Shown here in pieces: positions 12,611 to 25,800 of a stretch of DNA of 64,000 nucleotides. A program made the position numbers and the translations under genes. Every line of letters begins with the position of its first letter. Within the stretch, counting starts at the first letter, position 1. The DNA is taken from contig CM024760.1 in assembly GCA_014218235.1 (NCBI GenBank), forward strand, positions 68,326,961-68,390,960, in the 5' to 3' direction. The stretch comes from Colocasia esculenta. Lineage: Eukaryota; Streptophyta; Magnoliopsida; Alismatales; Araceae. A model generated the notes under the pieces. It was given only the letters and a program-made list of their open reading frames with translations. It was not told the origin of the DNA and did not search any database.

Positions 12611-13753
12611 CTACATCAATACACAGCCAAGGCCAATCTGAGATGCATCCGTATAGATGGAAAAACCCTCATCATCACTAGGTAAAACCAATACCGGAGC
12701 GGAAGTAAGCTTAGCCTTCAATAATTGAAATCTACTCTCACATTCCTCGGACCAAACAAACATCTCACCCTTCCTGGTTAGCTTAGTTAATGGGGCAGCG
12801 ATAGATGCAAATCCTTCAATGAATCGCTGATAATAACACGCCAAACCAAGGAAACTCCAAATCTCAAAAGGGGTCCTGGGAATCTCCCAATCCAACACAG
12901 CCTGGACCTTCGTTGGATCTACTGCTACACCAGCACCGGAGATAACATGCCCAAGGAAATGAACCTCGCGCATCCAAAAATCGCACTTGCTGAATTTTGC
13001 ATACAGCTTGTGCTCTCTAAGGACTTCTAGCACTACCCTCAAATGCTGACGGTGTGTGGCCTCATCCGGAGAATAAATCAACACATCATCGATGAAAACC
13101 ACAATAAAACTATCTAAATAAGGCCTAAACACCCTGTTCATGAGATCCATGAACGCTGCAGGGACGTTGGTTAGACCGAACGGAAGAACCAAAAACTCAT
13201 ATTGTTCATAACGGGTCCTAAAAGCTGTCTTGGACACATCCTCACTCCTAATCCTCAAGTGATGATAGCCAGACCGCAAATCAAACTTAGAAAAGACCGA
13301 TGCATTCTACAACTGGTCAAACAAATCATCAATCTGAGGTAAGAGATACTTGTTCTTCACAGTCACTTGGTTTAGCTTCCTATAATCGATGCATAACCTA
13401 AGTGACCCATCCTTCTTCTTCACGAACAATACAGGTGCGCCCCACGGAGAAACACTAGGGCGAATAAATTCCTTATCTAGCATATCCTGCAACTGCTTAC
13501 TTAGCTCCGCTAACTCTGTAGGTGCCATCCGATAAGGAGCCTTTGAGATAGGAGAGGTGCCTGGAAGCAACTCTAGTGTGAACTCTATCTCTCTAGCCAG
13601 TGCCAATCTAGATAAATCTTTGGGAAAGACATCTGAAAAATCCTGCACTACCTCAATCTCTGCAAGAGTAGGTGACTCATCAGCCTTGGGTACTAATAAA
13701 ATGCTGGCATGAAAAGCGTCACAACCCTTGATCACCATTCTCATTGCCTTCAT
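12611..13753 (-). pseudogene. Reverse transcriptase (Tekay pol)
   Basis: Ty3/gypsy RT. N-terminal motifs GAPVLFVKKKDGSLRLCIDY and RKLNQVTVKNKYLLPQID lie at 13340-13450. After a stop at 13307 the palm continues with SGYHHLRI, LPFGLTN and the catalytic FIDD in FIVVFIDDVLIYS near 13090, then YAKFSKCDFW and FLGHVISGAGV. The family copies element RNA to DNA in virus-like particles. The frame is the same on both sides of the stop, so one nonsense change separates the halves. Residue pattern is otherwise complete. Confidence 0.93.
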
Positions 13754-13771
13754 GGTGGAGATGACAAACTT

Positions 13772-14206
13772 CTACGCTAAGTTCCTTGGCAAAGGATGTG
13801 AAAACTCATCCTCACCAGGAATGCAGAAAACAATCTTCTTCCCACGATAATCCACTAACGCATAGTTCTCCTCTAGCCAATCCAAACCAAGAATGGTATC
13901 GTAGTCCTTCATCTTTAGCAAGAAGAAACACCATTCTAGGACTCTATCCTCAATACACACCAGTAAGGACGGAATACACTTCCTAGTTTATACCGTACCC
14001 GCATGTGTGTGCACCGACAAAGGGACTTCTAACTCCTCAGATTCCAATCCTGACTCTAAAGCTAACTGCCTAGCAAACCGCTCGGAAATGAACGAGTGAG
14101 TGGCACCCGTATCAAATAACACCCGAGCGTACACACCCATGAAAAGAACTGTACCTTTGGTAACACGCTCCGCCAGCTCGGCGTCCTCACGAGCTAACGC
14201 AAACAC
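13772..14206 (-). pseudogene. Aspartic protease (Tekay pol)
   Basis: Retropepsin-like protease with the active-site motif FDTGATHSFIS at about 14100-14130. The following ILGLDWLEENYALVDY block near 13860 is the conserved second half. A stop at 13988 splits the domain, and another at 13772 separates it from RT. The family matures the Gag-Pol polyprotein; here it is inactive. Confidence 0.88.
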
Positions 14207-14218
14207 TCGAGCTGGGGC

Positions 14219-15542
14219 TCAAGGCCACCCTGGTCGCCCTGTCGCTGGCGCTGCTGCTGCTGCAGCTGCTGGGGCTGGCGCTGGTCGCTGGACTTCTTGC
14301 TGAAGTCTAGGGCAGTCCTTGATCTTATGCTCACTGCTCCCACACTTAAGGCACTTTGCCACCATCTTCCAACATTCTGTACCGCCATGTGCTCTTCCAC
14401 AATGAGGACACTCCTTCTGGCCACTAGGGGAACACTGAGAAGATACCTGACGACTGTCGGTTGCCACTGGGTGTTGCAGTGACTGATACGCCGCCTTCTT
14501 CTTCTCCTGCCTCTGGAACGGAGCTGCAGGCCTCTTCTGCAAAGCCTTCTTCTCCTCGAGATACTGCTCCATCTCTCCCTCCTACTGACAAGCCACGCTA
14601 AGAGCCTCATCGAGGGTACGATGGTCAAATGCCACGAACCTCGTCCTCAGTGATGGCCTCAGACCCATCACGAACTTCTTCACCTTCCTACGCTCATCAG
14701 CTACAATGTGAGGGGCATACTTCGATAGCTCGGCAAACCTGGCCTCATACTCCAGTACGGTCATGGAGCCCTAAGTCAAGGAGAGAAACTCCTACTCCAT
14801 CTTGTCCTGGATGTGCTCGGGGACAAACTTGGCCCTAAAGAGCCTCACGAACTCGTCCCAAAACACCTCTACCGCACCGTTCTCGAACCGGGTACGTAGC
14901 AACGAGGACCACCACACATCGGCTTCTGAATCAAATCATTCTCTATAAGCACTTATCTAAACAATCTAACCTTAATTAAATGCTTAAATAACAAACACAT
15001 ACCTATAGCATATAGGTGGCTAGTGTGACCCTATTATCGTCAGCACACCTAATAGCTCGGAAGATCTTCTCGATCTCCCTCAGCCAGCTCTCTACCAAAA
15101 GCGGATCGCTCTCCCCCTTAAAAGAGGGCAGAGTCATCCTCTTGAACCTTTCCATAATGGAAGGTCCACCATGGTCATGAGCATGGGGAACTGGCGCCTG
15201 AGCCTGCTACAACAAACAATATGAGCAACACATATACAATACAATAACATAATGAACATGTAATTAAGTAAAACAGACTACTCTATTTATCATTCTAACC
15301 TTAGCCTCCAACTGAGCCTGGAGTGTAGCCTGAGTATGGGCCTGCGTTTGCATGGCCTGTACTAGACCCTGCATGAACACTCCATAGTCTACTGGTGGCG
15401 GTGGAGGAAGCACAGGACCCTGGGGTACCGGGGCCTGCTGCTCACCTTGATCCTCACGCCTAGGCTCAACTCTCTCCTCTCTCCTCTGCTCATCGCCACG
15501 AGCAGGAGCACCATGCCTACCTCGTGAAGCCATAGCCTGCAA
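14219..15542 (-). pseudogene. Gag with two zinc knuckles (Tekay), interrupted, intron-like gaps
   Basis: The N-terminal part (15542 to about 15300) is Gln/Pro-rich and starts MQAMASRGRHG. The capsid-like part resumes at 15206 (motifs PSFKGESDPLLVESW, ATYML) and continues from 14925 (ADVWWSSLLRTRF) to 14582 (YEARFAELSKYAPHI). The nucleocapsid part follows with C-X2-C-X3-H-X4-C and C-X2-C-X4-H-X4-C knuckles at about 14370-14410 and 14312-14353. Two gaps, 15207-15299 and 14926-15002, look like introns: both have GT and AG ends and the first keeps frame. Stops at 14582 and 14219 break it further. The family forms the particle shell. Confidence 0.85.
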
Positions 15543-15665
15543 AACAATTTAATCCCATTTAAGAACTAACTATCTAATTCCTAACTATGTGGACAATCGA
15601 TAAAGACTTAGCATATAATGAAGATGATGGCATAATTATATTTATGTACCATCTCAACCTGGTTT

Positions 15666-15676
15666 CTCTGATACCA
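15666..15676 (-). other. Primer-binding site (tRNA-iMet type) of the Tekay element
   Basis: The minus strand reads TGGTATCAGAG five bases after the 5' LTR end, the usual complement to the 3' end of initiator tRNA-Met. This fixes the right LTR as the 5' LTR. Confidence 0.88.
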
Positions 15677-15681
15677 ATCTC

Positions 15682-18672
15682 TGTAACAACCCTCTTTATA
15701 CCGGTATGGTTATACCAACCCACATCGATATAGAAAGCGTCGTCACAGTAGGACATTTACACAACACATTCAATAGGCTGAGATGTACACAATATAAACA
15801 TATAACAGCGGAATAGAAAGAATTGAATATGAACATCTTATTCCATCACCTACACTTTATCCACAGTCCATATAGAACAAAAGGAAACTAACTATTTCAT
15901 AACTGAGAAATTTAAATAAAATACATTGTCCACAACTGAATTACATAGCGTTCTCAATTACATACTATGAAAATTAAAATACAATGCCAAAATCTCCACG
16001 AAGATTTCCAACTCACGCTCCGAGTCACTCCTAACTATCTCCCCAGAAGAAGTAGACATATCTACACCTGTATGCCGAAGAAAGAGTGAGTCTACAAGAC
16101 TCAGCAACCAAATCCATGCACATTACACATACATACATCATATGAACATTTTACTTTTAAACAAAACCACAATTTCATGTAACATAGTTTAAACAATCTA
16201 AACATGCTATTTTTACAACCTTATGATACATGGTACATGCTTTATGTTTCTTTCCACAACAAAATAATCCTATCTCATGCTTTCTACACATCCTTTATCA
16301 TGCTAATTCAATTCACATTTCATTTCATTTATCTTGTAATACAATCGCAAATTAATCATGAGATTTACACATAATGAAAGAGATGTTCCTAGCATGGATT
16401 CTATGGACATTCTCACATACATGACATGCTTTTATACACATATAGCTTGCTGTTTTACATGGATTTAACATTTTCATCAAGAACTTACATATTATCATAT
16501 CACTTTCACATTTCACATAATCACTTACATTTTACACAAATATAATCATACTTTTCTCATTTAAATGCCGTGACACATAGTCCAAACCACCTCTAGAAGG
16601 ACACACACTTATCTCATCACACACATATCTATCACTTAGGCAATATAGTGATAGATCTAGGTTAACTGCGCAGAATCGGGAGAAGCACTCTTCACCCTAA
16701 CTAGTGGTACTTGTCCACCTCCAGGATTTTAATCCCAATGCCCATGGGACATCACACACATATGAATCTTCCCGTAGGGACTTTACTACAATACAACTCC
16801 TCAGCCCTCTAAGGTAGCAGTGTCACCCATGGCACACTTACATATTTTCCATTTTTAAACACACGCCATGGTACACTATTTATCATAGAATTTCCATTTT
16901 CACATAAATTCACATGGATCAGGCTACCTAGCATGATACTACTATTTATAATATTAAACATACTCAACAGTAACTTAATCATGCTGAAATCCACAATTTT
17001 ACAATAATCAATTTAAACATGCATTAATTTGTCAATTTTCTCTTAAAAATCTAAATGTGCATCTACTGTCGTCCATTCAACATGAAAATTTAACCACAGA
17101 CCACTTACAGTTGATTATCATGTATACAAAATTTCCCATTTTTATGAACTATACACAATTTATAGAAATTAAAATAATAATTCTGCATGATTATTCATTA
17201 CAATATTAAACATGAATTCACAGTATGACAGGTACGTTAACCATTTTACAACATGCTTTTGACAGTCATGGCCTCATACAATTTTTTTGGGAAATTTACC
17301 TGTATCGTACCATTTATTTGAGAATTTAAACAGAATGTGCATATTCAATATTTCATATTTCAGAAAACTTAATAATTCATACAGAACTTGAAAATTTGTC
17401 AAAATTTCAAGGTAAGACTAAATTCAGGTACATAAGTTATAGAAATTTCATAACACCCAAATTCAGCACGAATCCACATAAACATTATTTAACAAGATTA
17501 AAACATCCTCAAGAAAATATTCCAGCAATTTTAATAAATAATTCATTTAACGAAATTTCATAAGGATTGCATGTCATGATCCACTACAGGTAATATACAA
17601 CATATAATATTTATAGTATATCCTCATGCGCAAAAATCTTGAAAAAAATGGATTTTATAGGGCAGACAGCACACTGTCCCTACCTGAAGAACTCAGCGGC
17701 ATGGGGGTGGTCGCCTACCTAGTTAACGACAACAAAGACTGCCGCCGACATTGGATCTCAACGGTAGAAAAGCTTGCCGTTAAGTTCATGTCTGTGCAAA
17801 ACACAAACTGAACTCCAAAATCCGATAGAAAGGGGTTCCAGGACACGATTAAAAATCTGCAAAATTCCTGAGACCTACTAGAAGCATGTATGGATAACGG
17901 GTATGGTTTACTTGCCTTCAGAAAAATCTACAAATGGAGAATTGGTTCGAAGAAGCTCTCCTCGGCCTGAGCCCAAGAGCCTTCAAATCCTCCTCGATCC
18001 GGGTTCTGTGATGATCTTTGAAGCATGCCGGAGTTGGGAAGATGCACCCTAATGCTTAGACTCCCTCCCAGTCGCAGAAGATCACCGGAAGGAGCCTCCA
18101 ATCACCGGATCCAAGAGTTCAAAGATCAGTTTTCGCATACAAAACTTAGGGTTTTTCTCAAGAGAGCAAAAGGGACTTAATCTGTCGATGGGGGTGTTTT
18201 TATAGGCTAGGGGTTTCGGTGACGCGTTTAGGTAGGGTATAGGACCGTTGGAGAACGGTTTCCTAAACAAGGGCCGATAAAATCACAGGTGTTTCCAGAT
18301 CTGAAGACGCAACAGATCTGGGAGGTTAACGTCTAGATCCTTGGCCACCTGACTGGGGTTTAGCGTCCATCGATGTGCACACTGACTTGGGATCGGCGTC
18401 CACTCATGTTGACACCTACTAGACACTCAGCCAGAACTCAGAAACTACAAAAAATTACACTTACTCAATGCATGAACATATAATTTACAATGTATACTTT
18501 AAATTAATGCTATTTATGCAAAGTAAATAAATAGTATGCACAATAATATATATATATACATATATTTACAACAATATTCAATCAGTTTATATGTACATAT
18601 CTACGCACACGAGCATAATTTCTTCACACAATCAAACACCTATATAAGGGAGTAAAATTCAAGGGCCTTACA
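15682..18672 (-). repeat. Tekay element 5' LTR (right copy)
   Basis: Near-identical partner of 7755-10748, from tgtaacaacc to ggccttaca. TATAAAAA is at 18197-18204 on the minus strand. It is followed on the right by the second copy of the TSD (ctaaa, 18673-18677). Confidence 0.92.
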
Positions 18673-18930
18673 CTAAAACACCCACAGTTGCATATCAACT
18701 TCTGGTCAGTATGCATGGTGAAGCAACAAGTGGGAATGAACATCTGAACCTATCTGAACATCTGAAGTAACCAGTTGACAATACACCCCATGTATCAAAA
18801 GCTGTGTTCAACAAGAATCTTGTCAAGACTACAAATTCTTCAATCAGAGTTAGACATCCTGAAAAACATGACAGAGAAATACTCATTTAACAATGGTTTT
18901 CATAAGACTCTGGCTATATAATAGAGTACC

Positions 18931-20422
18931 TATAGTATCTCGGAAAATTTATTAATATGAAATATAGATAAATTAAAATTTTATCAATTAATAAATTAAA
19001 AACTAGTTAAAAAGGTACGCATCACTATTGCATGCGTATAAACCCATATAAAAATTTCATAAAAATAGTAGTTATACTTTAAACAATATTCCATAATGTC
19101 ACATTAAGAAATTTGGGCAAAGAAAAATCATTTGGACCAAGTTTTAGAATTTATATGACTTATTATTGTAATTAAGGAATAAGTCGGAAAACTCATTATT
19201 ATATGAGCTAAAGTGGATTAAATATTAAAATAAAATTATGGGTAGACTCCAATGATACGTATTGATAGTCCATCATAAGAATTTGGACCAATGGACCTCT
19301 CATAGCCCATGAATAAATTCAAGTAAGAAAATGCAATAAAATCTGTAACTCTATTATTCCCTAATTAAAAGGGGAAATTCCCCTGAGTTAAATTCCATTA
19401 AGTAATGGGCTTTGTTAAATGGACCCTCTAAAATTTATTGGGCCAAAATAGGGATTTTTAAGAGGAGAGTAATAGGAAAATACCCTAAATTCGTATCTTA
19501 AATATTACTTAAATAGAAAAGGGTTATTAAATTATTAAAATAACTAATATGGGTTGGAATTGGACTCCTAACTCTACCATAATTGGTTGGCCATGAAATT
19601 GCATCCCAACCTAACCCTAATAGGAGTTGGCAAGCTTGGAAGGAGGAGAGAAATAGGGAAATCTCAGAATTAAAGGGGAATTAGAGTCCTATTAGGAAAT
19701 ACAAACCCAAGGAGCTTAAATACTCCTCAACCTCTCCATGGCCGGCCCTAACTCATTGCTGGGGCTTGCTGGACGTGGAGAAGAGGCCAAGGAGAAGAGG
19801 AACTCGTGGGGAAAAGGCTGGACCAAGCTCCAAGCTCCAACCTTCGTTCTTCAAGTTCTAAACCCTAGAAGACAAAATGACACAAAGGTAGGCATTCTCA
19901 CGAGCAAAACTTAATTAATTTCGTCTGTAGGTTGTTTCAAACCTCGAGAACAAAAGCCCTCTTGTCTCATGATTTTTCATCAACCCTATCTTTTGTTCTA
20001 TATTTTTGAAGTCCTACAATCACCATGACCCCAAACCATCATGTTTAATCTATATCTCCATGTACACTTGACACCATGGTACGAAAAGTTTACTAGAGAT
20101 ACTGATTGATGTCAGAAATCTTTTGCCTCTGAAAGCCCTAAATTTCATTCATCATGTTGTGTGAATTAAATCTTTTATCTTCACTGTACCATGCTCTAAG
20201 TTCTTCGTGCTTATTCATGTTCAAAACCTGTCAAGACCATAGTTGTTTTCGAATTCCTAATTACTCTAAGTTCCCTCACATGTCTAGATCGGTTTGCAAG
20301 TGATTTCGTAATTTTTCATCTACTATACAATTTGTTCTTGATTTTTGAATCAACCCATGTCAAAATGGGGAAAGCTTGGACCGCAATCCAAGGCCTATCC
20401 TTTTCCCGCTCGGACTCAGGCG
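18931..20422 (+). repeat. 5' LTR of the gag-only element, first part
   Basis: Begins TATAGTATCTCGG (the intact copy has TGTAGTACCTCAG) and matches 32345-33806 closely. A TATA-like gcttaaatactcc is near 19716. It stops at 20422, where the nested element starts. Confidence 0.85.
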
Positions 20423-22440
20423 TGATGATCAGTCTATCCCCATATAATTTTATTTAATTCTATACAATTTTGGTGATTAACAAAACCCTAACAATTATTT
20501 TCTAACAAGTTTTTATGAAGTTCATCCATAGGAAATAATTCAAGCAAAATCTATGAGTAATCCTTACACATTGTTGTTTAAAAGCTCAGAGCATAGAATT
20601 CTTCGAAGTCCATATCGATTTGCTTTATAGTATAACGATTTCATAAGCATCACATAACGATTTTCTTATAGCATAATGAGTTCCTTAGAGCATAATGATT
20701 TCATAAGTATCAATTTCTTTATATGCATAACGGTTCGATAAGTTACATAATGACTTGGTCGCCGTAACGATTCGATAAGTTACATAACGACTTGGTCGTC
20801 GTAACAATTCGATAAGTTACATAACGGCTTGGTTGCCGTAACGATTTGATTATCGTATCGATTTGATAGCTATAACGATTTGCTCTCACTTAAAAGAATG
20901 ATTTGGTCGCTGTAACGATTTGATAAGTTACAACAACGATTTGGTCGCCGTAACGATTTGATAAGCTTCACAACGATTTGTTTATGTTTGAACAACGATT
21001 TGCTTATAATCAAACAACGATTCGCTCTCACAATGATTTGTTTATGTTTGAACAATGTTTTGTCTATGTTTGAACAACGATTTGGTCAAACAACGATTTA
21101 TCTATGTTTGAACAATGATTTGGTCAAACAACGATTTGTTTGTATCTGTACAACGATTTGCTTATATGTGTACAACGATTTGTAATTCACAATGATTTGC
21201 TTCTACTATAAGAATGATTCGCTTGCTCTTGCAACGATTTCATAAGTGGAACAGTATCTCATGGGCACATCAATTTCTTTATCATAGATTTAATGAATAT
21301 ATCTATTATTCTCATGATATTCAAATATTATGAAAGTTAAAGTCTTCCCGCGCACATCTCTAGTATCCTTGCATTTATTATGACTGTTTACATCATCTGC
21401 ACGTTGCCTTCTATTCTTATGCTTCTATAAGAAACACTTTTTAAATAACAGAATGACATTTCTATTTTGATGTATATTCTTTCTAACGGTTGACTGACAA
21501 GCGTGGAGATAGTCTAGTTGTCTCTACTTTAGCATTCAATGTGTGCAGGTCTCTGCCAGTACCATGTCATACAATGTTGGACAAAATAGAAGCTGAAGGA
21601 TATTAAGATGGATCTTCTCCTTGCGTGCATGGGTCGTAAAGCATTAAATGACTGCAAGCACACCTGTCGTACTTGATGAACTATGCAGTCTAACTAGCAT
21701 GCAACCTAGAGACAATGGACACTTCAACGGATACATTTTTTCAAAGAAAAGGATATATATAGAAGGCTGATGACTCCGAAAAGTAGAACTTTTGAGCTTT
21801 CATCTTACAATCTACGAGCATCAGAAAGAAGAGCCCTGAGCTTCACTCCCTAGTTTACTATAGCTCTTGCTCTCCGTTTTTTCATTGTCTTTAGCCTTTG
21901 GAGAGCTATTGTGTTCTGAGAGACTTTCTTATTGTAGATCTTTCTCTCTCAGTCACTACCTCAGATCGAGCATTTGTTGTAAGCTTGGTCTAGGGACATT
22001 TTGCTTTCATTCACTTTATTGTGAAGTTCCTCTTCGGGCTGTGAAGAGAAGACATGTTGGAAATAGGTGGTGTTTATTCCCTTCAGTAAGGAAGGAAGAC
22101 CTGTGTATCAGGGTGTTTGTATTCCTCTTCGGGGTTAGAAGAGAAGGCCAGCTGCGGCTGGATGTGTAAGGGTCCTTAAGGGGGACAGTACCCTTGGTAG
22201 TGAAAGCCCAAGTTGTTGCTTGGGGACTGGACGTAGGACTCCTTGGTATAGGAGGGCCAAAGCAGGATAAAAATCTCATTTTGCATGTGTGATTGCTTTT
22301 GTGCGTTTGTTTGTCTTTATTCATCTAACACTAACTATTCTCTTTAGTATTTTCTGTTAAGCATTTTTTTGTTAACAGGTTTTAATCTAAAAATTTTAGA
22401 ATCTCATTCACCGCCCCTCTGGGCAAAGTAGATAGAAAAA
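20423..22440 (+). repeat. 5' LTR of the SIRE-like non-autonomous element
   Basis: Starts TGATGATCAGTC. TATA-like ggatatatatag is at 21751-21762; the right end is approximate because the terminal 20 bases differ from the 3' LTR. A dense aacgatt repeat array fills 20620-21245. Confidence 0.85.
20620..21245 (+). repeat. aacgatt-type inverted-repeat array in the U3 region, 5' LTR copy
   Basis: More than twenty degenerate units around (a)acgattYg. In the first half, units pair as GTAAC-N10-GTTAC (gtaacgattcgataagttac, 20 bp) at about 20765-20825 and again near 20911-20931. The second half is mostly direct repeats of gtttgaacaacgattt. It lies 500-1150 bp upstream of the TATA box at 21751. Confidence 0.85.
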
Positions 22441-22892
22441 GTACCAGTGGGAATTAGGCATGTGTAATTTGTAATAGACTTTTCTGCATATAACTGAAAT
22501 AATAAATGTTTCAAAATAATGCCTATTATCTCCCCTAAAATTAAGAAAATCCCCTTATCGCTTATGTCGTAAATTTCTTTGACGGTTCGCTATTTTAAAA
22601 AAAAAAAAACTTTTATCTCTTGCGAAATCATATTCTTTTGTCGTTTTCCACAATTACTGCAGCGTCTCTTCAAAAACAACTTTACCTTTCTCTTTTAATC
22701 CCGTAATCTATGCCATAACGATTCACCTCCCTCTCTCATCTTCTTCGACTCGCCTCGAACGATAAACCCTATCGTCTCCGGCATCGACTCTGTGATGTTT
22801 TCAAAGAATCCCTCTCTTCCCGTGAAAATTTCTTGAGGGCTTCTGCTCTAACCTTCCTCTCGATCCTCTAGAACCTCCCCTCATTCAATTCC
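22441..22892 (+). other. 5' untranslated leader of the non-autonomous element
   Basis: No coding sequence; AT-rich then pyrimidine-rich before the ATG at 22893. No recognisable tRNA-complementary PBS directly after the LTR, which may be mutated. Confidence 0.5.
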
Positions 22893-25800
22893 ATGGTGGT
22901 TTCTGGGGTTTCTAGCACCGTTGGGGGTCACAGCGCTGCTTTTCTCATGGCTGAGCAACAGGAGCGGTTCACTGTAGTGAAGACCAAGCTATGAGACAAC
23001 AAAGCAGTGGATGTTGCAGACTTGGAGAAGAATGGCATGCATAGCATAGCAGCAGCGATGCAGAGGATGAAGTGGTCGCAGATGGCAACTTTTTCTTAGC
23101 CAAGTTATCTAGACTTGGTGAAAGCATTTTATGTTTGTTTGAGATCAGAGGCAGACAGGTCCTTGACCTCCACAGTCAAAAAAACCTATATTCATATCTC
23201 TTATGATCTTCTGGAATCCCTCATTGGAGTCTCTACTACCAGCCACAGCGAGGTAGATAGTGTGGATATTCAGGCCAAGGGCTTGGGGATTATCGGATCA
23301 GAATATAAGTTGAAGGATGGAAAATTAGACATCAACCAGTTGAGCACCTTTAATCAGATTCTGCACTTCATAGTGTGTCAGATTCTTGTACCCATGAGCG
23401 CTACCTTCTCCACTTGTACTAAGGCCGATTCGGATATGATGTTCTGGGCCATCCAGAACCAAGATATTAACATGGCAGAAGTTATGATCGAAGGATGAAG
23501 TTTGCATCAGCTATGATTTGGGACAGGAAGAATAGATTGAGCGTGTCCCTTCCTTATGCTCACTTGTTGACAAAGATTTTTCAGCATTATAACATCAGTT
23601 TGAATGGTGAGGTTTCTGAGAAAATGGGCCAAGCTATTAGGTCCAGAAATTTAAGGAAAAGTGGCTTTCGCTTGTTGCTAGAGTGTGGACCAAGACCTCA
23701 GTTGCTGAAGGTGAGGCTATCATTGGAGAGGGTCCAGATGTTCCTCAAGTTCAAGAATCAGAGGTAGAAGCAGAGGTCCAAGTAAGGATTGAGGCTCCTG
23801 TGGTAGAAGCTCCTAAAGTTCCAGCAACTCAAGTAGTGGCAGCAGCAGTAATTTCAGATGTCCAAGATCAGCAAGAGGAAGTCAGGACAGAGATGCTAGT
23901 GGTTTAAGAAGAGCAAGAGGTAGTAGTAGCAGATGTCAGAATTGAAGATTCAGTGGTCAGTGAGAGTAGAATAGAGGATATACCTTCTGAGCATATTGAG
24001 CCCGTTGGACAATTATCAGAGGTTGTCACCCCCACATCAATTATAGCATCTGTGCTTAGAAATGTCCTGGAAACTGTAACCAGCACTCAGGGGGAGCAAG
24101 AGGAATCTAATGTTGAAGTTGTGGCACCAGGCCACAGTGGAGATGTTCCAGTGGAAGATGCTCCTATTCAGGGGGAGCATGCAATTGAGAAGGATCCAGA
24201 GATTTAGGGGGAGCCTGTAGTTAGCCCCCAAATTCCTGTTGATAATACATTCCAAGAAGGCATTACAACTAGCTCCTCGGAATCTGATGATGATGTGTCA
24301 GTAGAGCCAGCTAAAAAGTCAGCAGACAAGGGCAAGGATGTAGTCCCTGAGATTCCCTTGCTTACTAGAAGGGCACATCATAGCTCCAAGAAGAAGAAGC
24401 TGAGGGTCAACATGAAGCCAGTGATAGATAGATTAGATGCTCATGGAGAGATCCTGTGCTCACTTCAAAATGAAGTATCATCCATATTTCTGAGCCAAAG
24501 TACTGGAGCCAAGCAAGTTGGAGCACTGGCAGTTGAGCTCCAAGGTTTGAAAGGTGAGCTGGGAAGCATGAAAGATCTAATCTCTAGAGTTTTGGATTTG
24601 GTGAGAGCTCAATCATCTAGTTCTGCTCCACCTGCTCCCTCTCCCCCAGTTCCAGAGGAAGTTCGGCCATTAGGGCCAAGGAATGAAAAAGCAGAAGCAG
24701 TCCGGCCATCAGGGCCAGTTGTTAGTGAGGATTCAGGGCCAGCAGGGCCCAAGGTTGCTGAAGAAGTGACGCAGTCTAAGTCTGCACAAGATATTGGGCC
24801 ATCAGGGCCAGTTTGTATGGAGGCATCAGGGCCATCAGATGAGCAGTCAAAGTCACCAAGGCCAGTAGTCGATGAGTCTGGGCCACCAGGGCCGGTGGAA
24901 TCAGAAGTTGAGCCTACAAGAGTTGAAGACCATGCTGTAGCCCAAGAGCCCCTTCCTTCCCCTCTTCAAACTCCAGCCTCTCCTTCTCCACCTTCATCCA
25001 CCACTGCTCCTCCAACACCTGCCACCTTCAAACAGCCCCTTCCCAAACATATTTCCTCACCTACTCCATTTTCGGCTACCTCCTCATCATCTCCTGCTTC
25101 CTCCACACCTATCCTTCCTCCTCCTCCTTCTGAAGCACCTCGAGCATCATCTTCCTCAGCTGGAGCCTCTTCTTCTGGTCCTTCATCTTTTGAACCATCC
25201 ATACCACCTCCATCTACCTCTCATTCTTTCCTTCATCCTCCTACTCCTCCCTCTTTTATTACAATCATCCCTGAGGGTGCCCAAATTGAAGGTCATGAAA
25301 TTCAGGACATCAAAGATGAATTTGAAGTAGCAATACTTCGCTCAGTCCTGTCTGTTGGCACTCACATTCATAGGACAGGCTCTTCCAACCATGTTCCTAA
25401 AAAGAGAAAAATTTCTTCCAACCTTGCAACCCCTTCTGAGCCTCGTTTTCCACCTCTTTGATTTTCTCTTACTGCTGAAAATCAAAGACGGTCCATTTAT
25501 TGTGAATTCTTGCAGAAATGCACTTTTGCAAACAGTTTTGGCCTTCCTCACCTTAATCTTACAGAGCACCTCAACATTGTTATCCCTCTCTCTTCTCTTT
25601 CAAAAGCCGAACAGTCAAAGATCTTCTCTATGACTGAAGCTAAATCTGAAGATCAGTGGGCTCGGGGCCATCAAGCCTTATACAGGCAATTCTTATCCAC
25701 CTGCGCTGCTCAATTTCCTCCTCGGGATCATCCACTCACTCTCTCTGAGTGGTTTGTGATTCATCACAAAAATACCTGGGCTTCATTCATTCAAAAGGAA

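Larger units (their letters stand above)
7755..18672 (-). mobile_element. Complete Tekay-clade chromovirus (Ty3/gypsy LTR retrotransposon), inactive
   Basis: Two long LTRs (7755-10748, 2994 bp; 15682-18672, 2991 bp) flank a 4.9-kb interior. The TSD ctaaa is intact at 7750-7754 and 18673-18677. On the minus strand the order is 5' LTR (right), tRNA-iMet PBS, gag, protease, RT, RNase H, integrase with a C-terminal chromodomain remnant, PPT, 3' LTR (left). Domain order, ~3-kb LTRs starting TGTAAG and the chromodomain-like tail fit the Tekay/Del clade. The gag-pol frame carries about eight stops and at least one frameshift, so this copy cannot make its own enzymes. The LTRs differ by scattered substitutions and small indels; insertion is not very recent. 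Confidence 0.92.

Noticed and set aside
15666..15676. tRNA-Met-like sequence as a tRNA gene
   Set aside because: Only the 3'-end complement is present, next to an LTR; it is a primer-binding site.
20620..21245. Regular short repeats resembling a CRISPR array
   Set aside because: Units are degenerate, unevenly spaced and lie in a plant LTR that is present twice; no cas genes.
24966..25202. Minus-strand acidic frame opposite the Pro/Ser-rich region
   Set aside because: Mirror of codon-biased CCT/TCT repeats of the plus-strand frame; no homology pattern.
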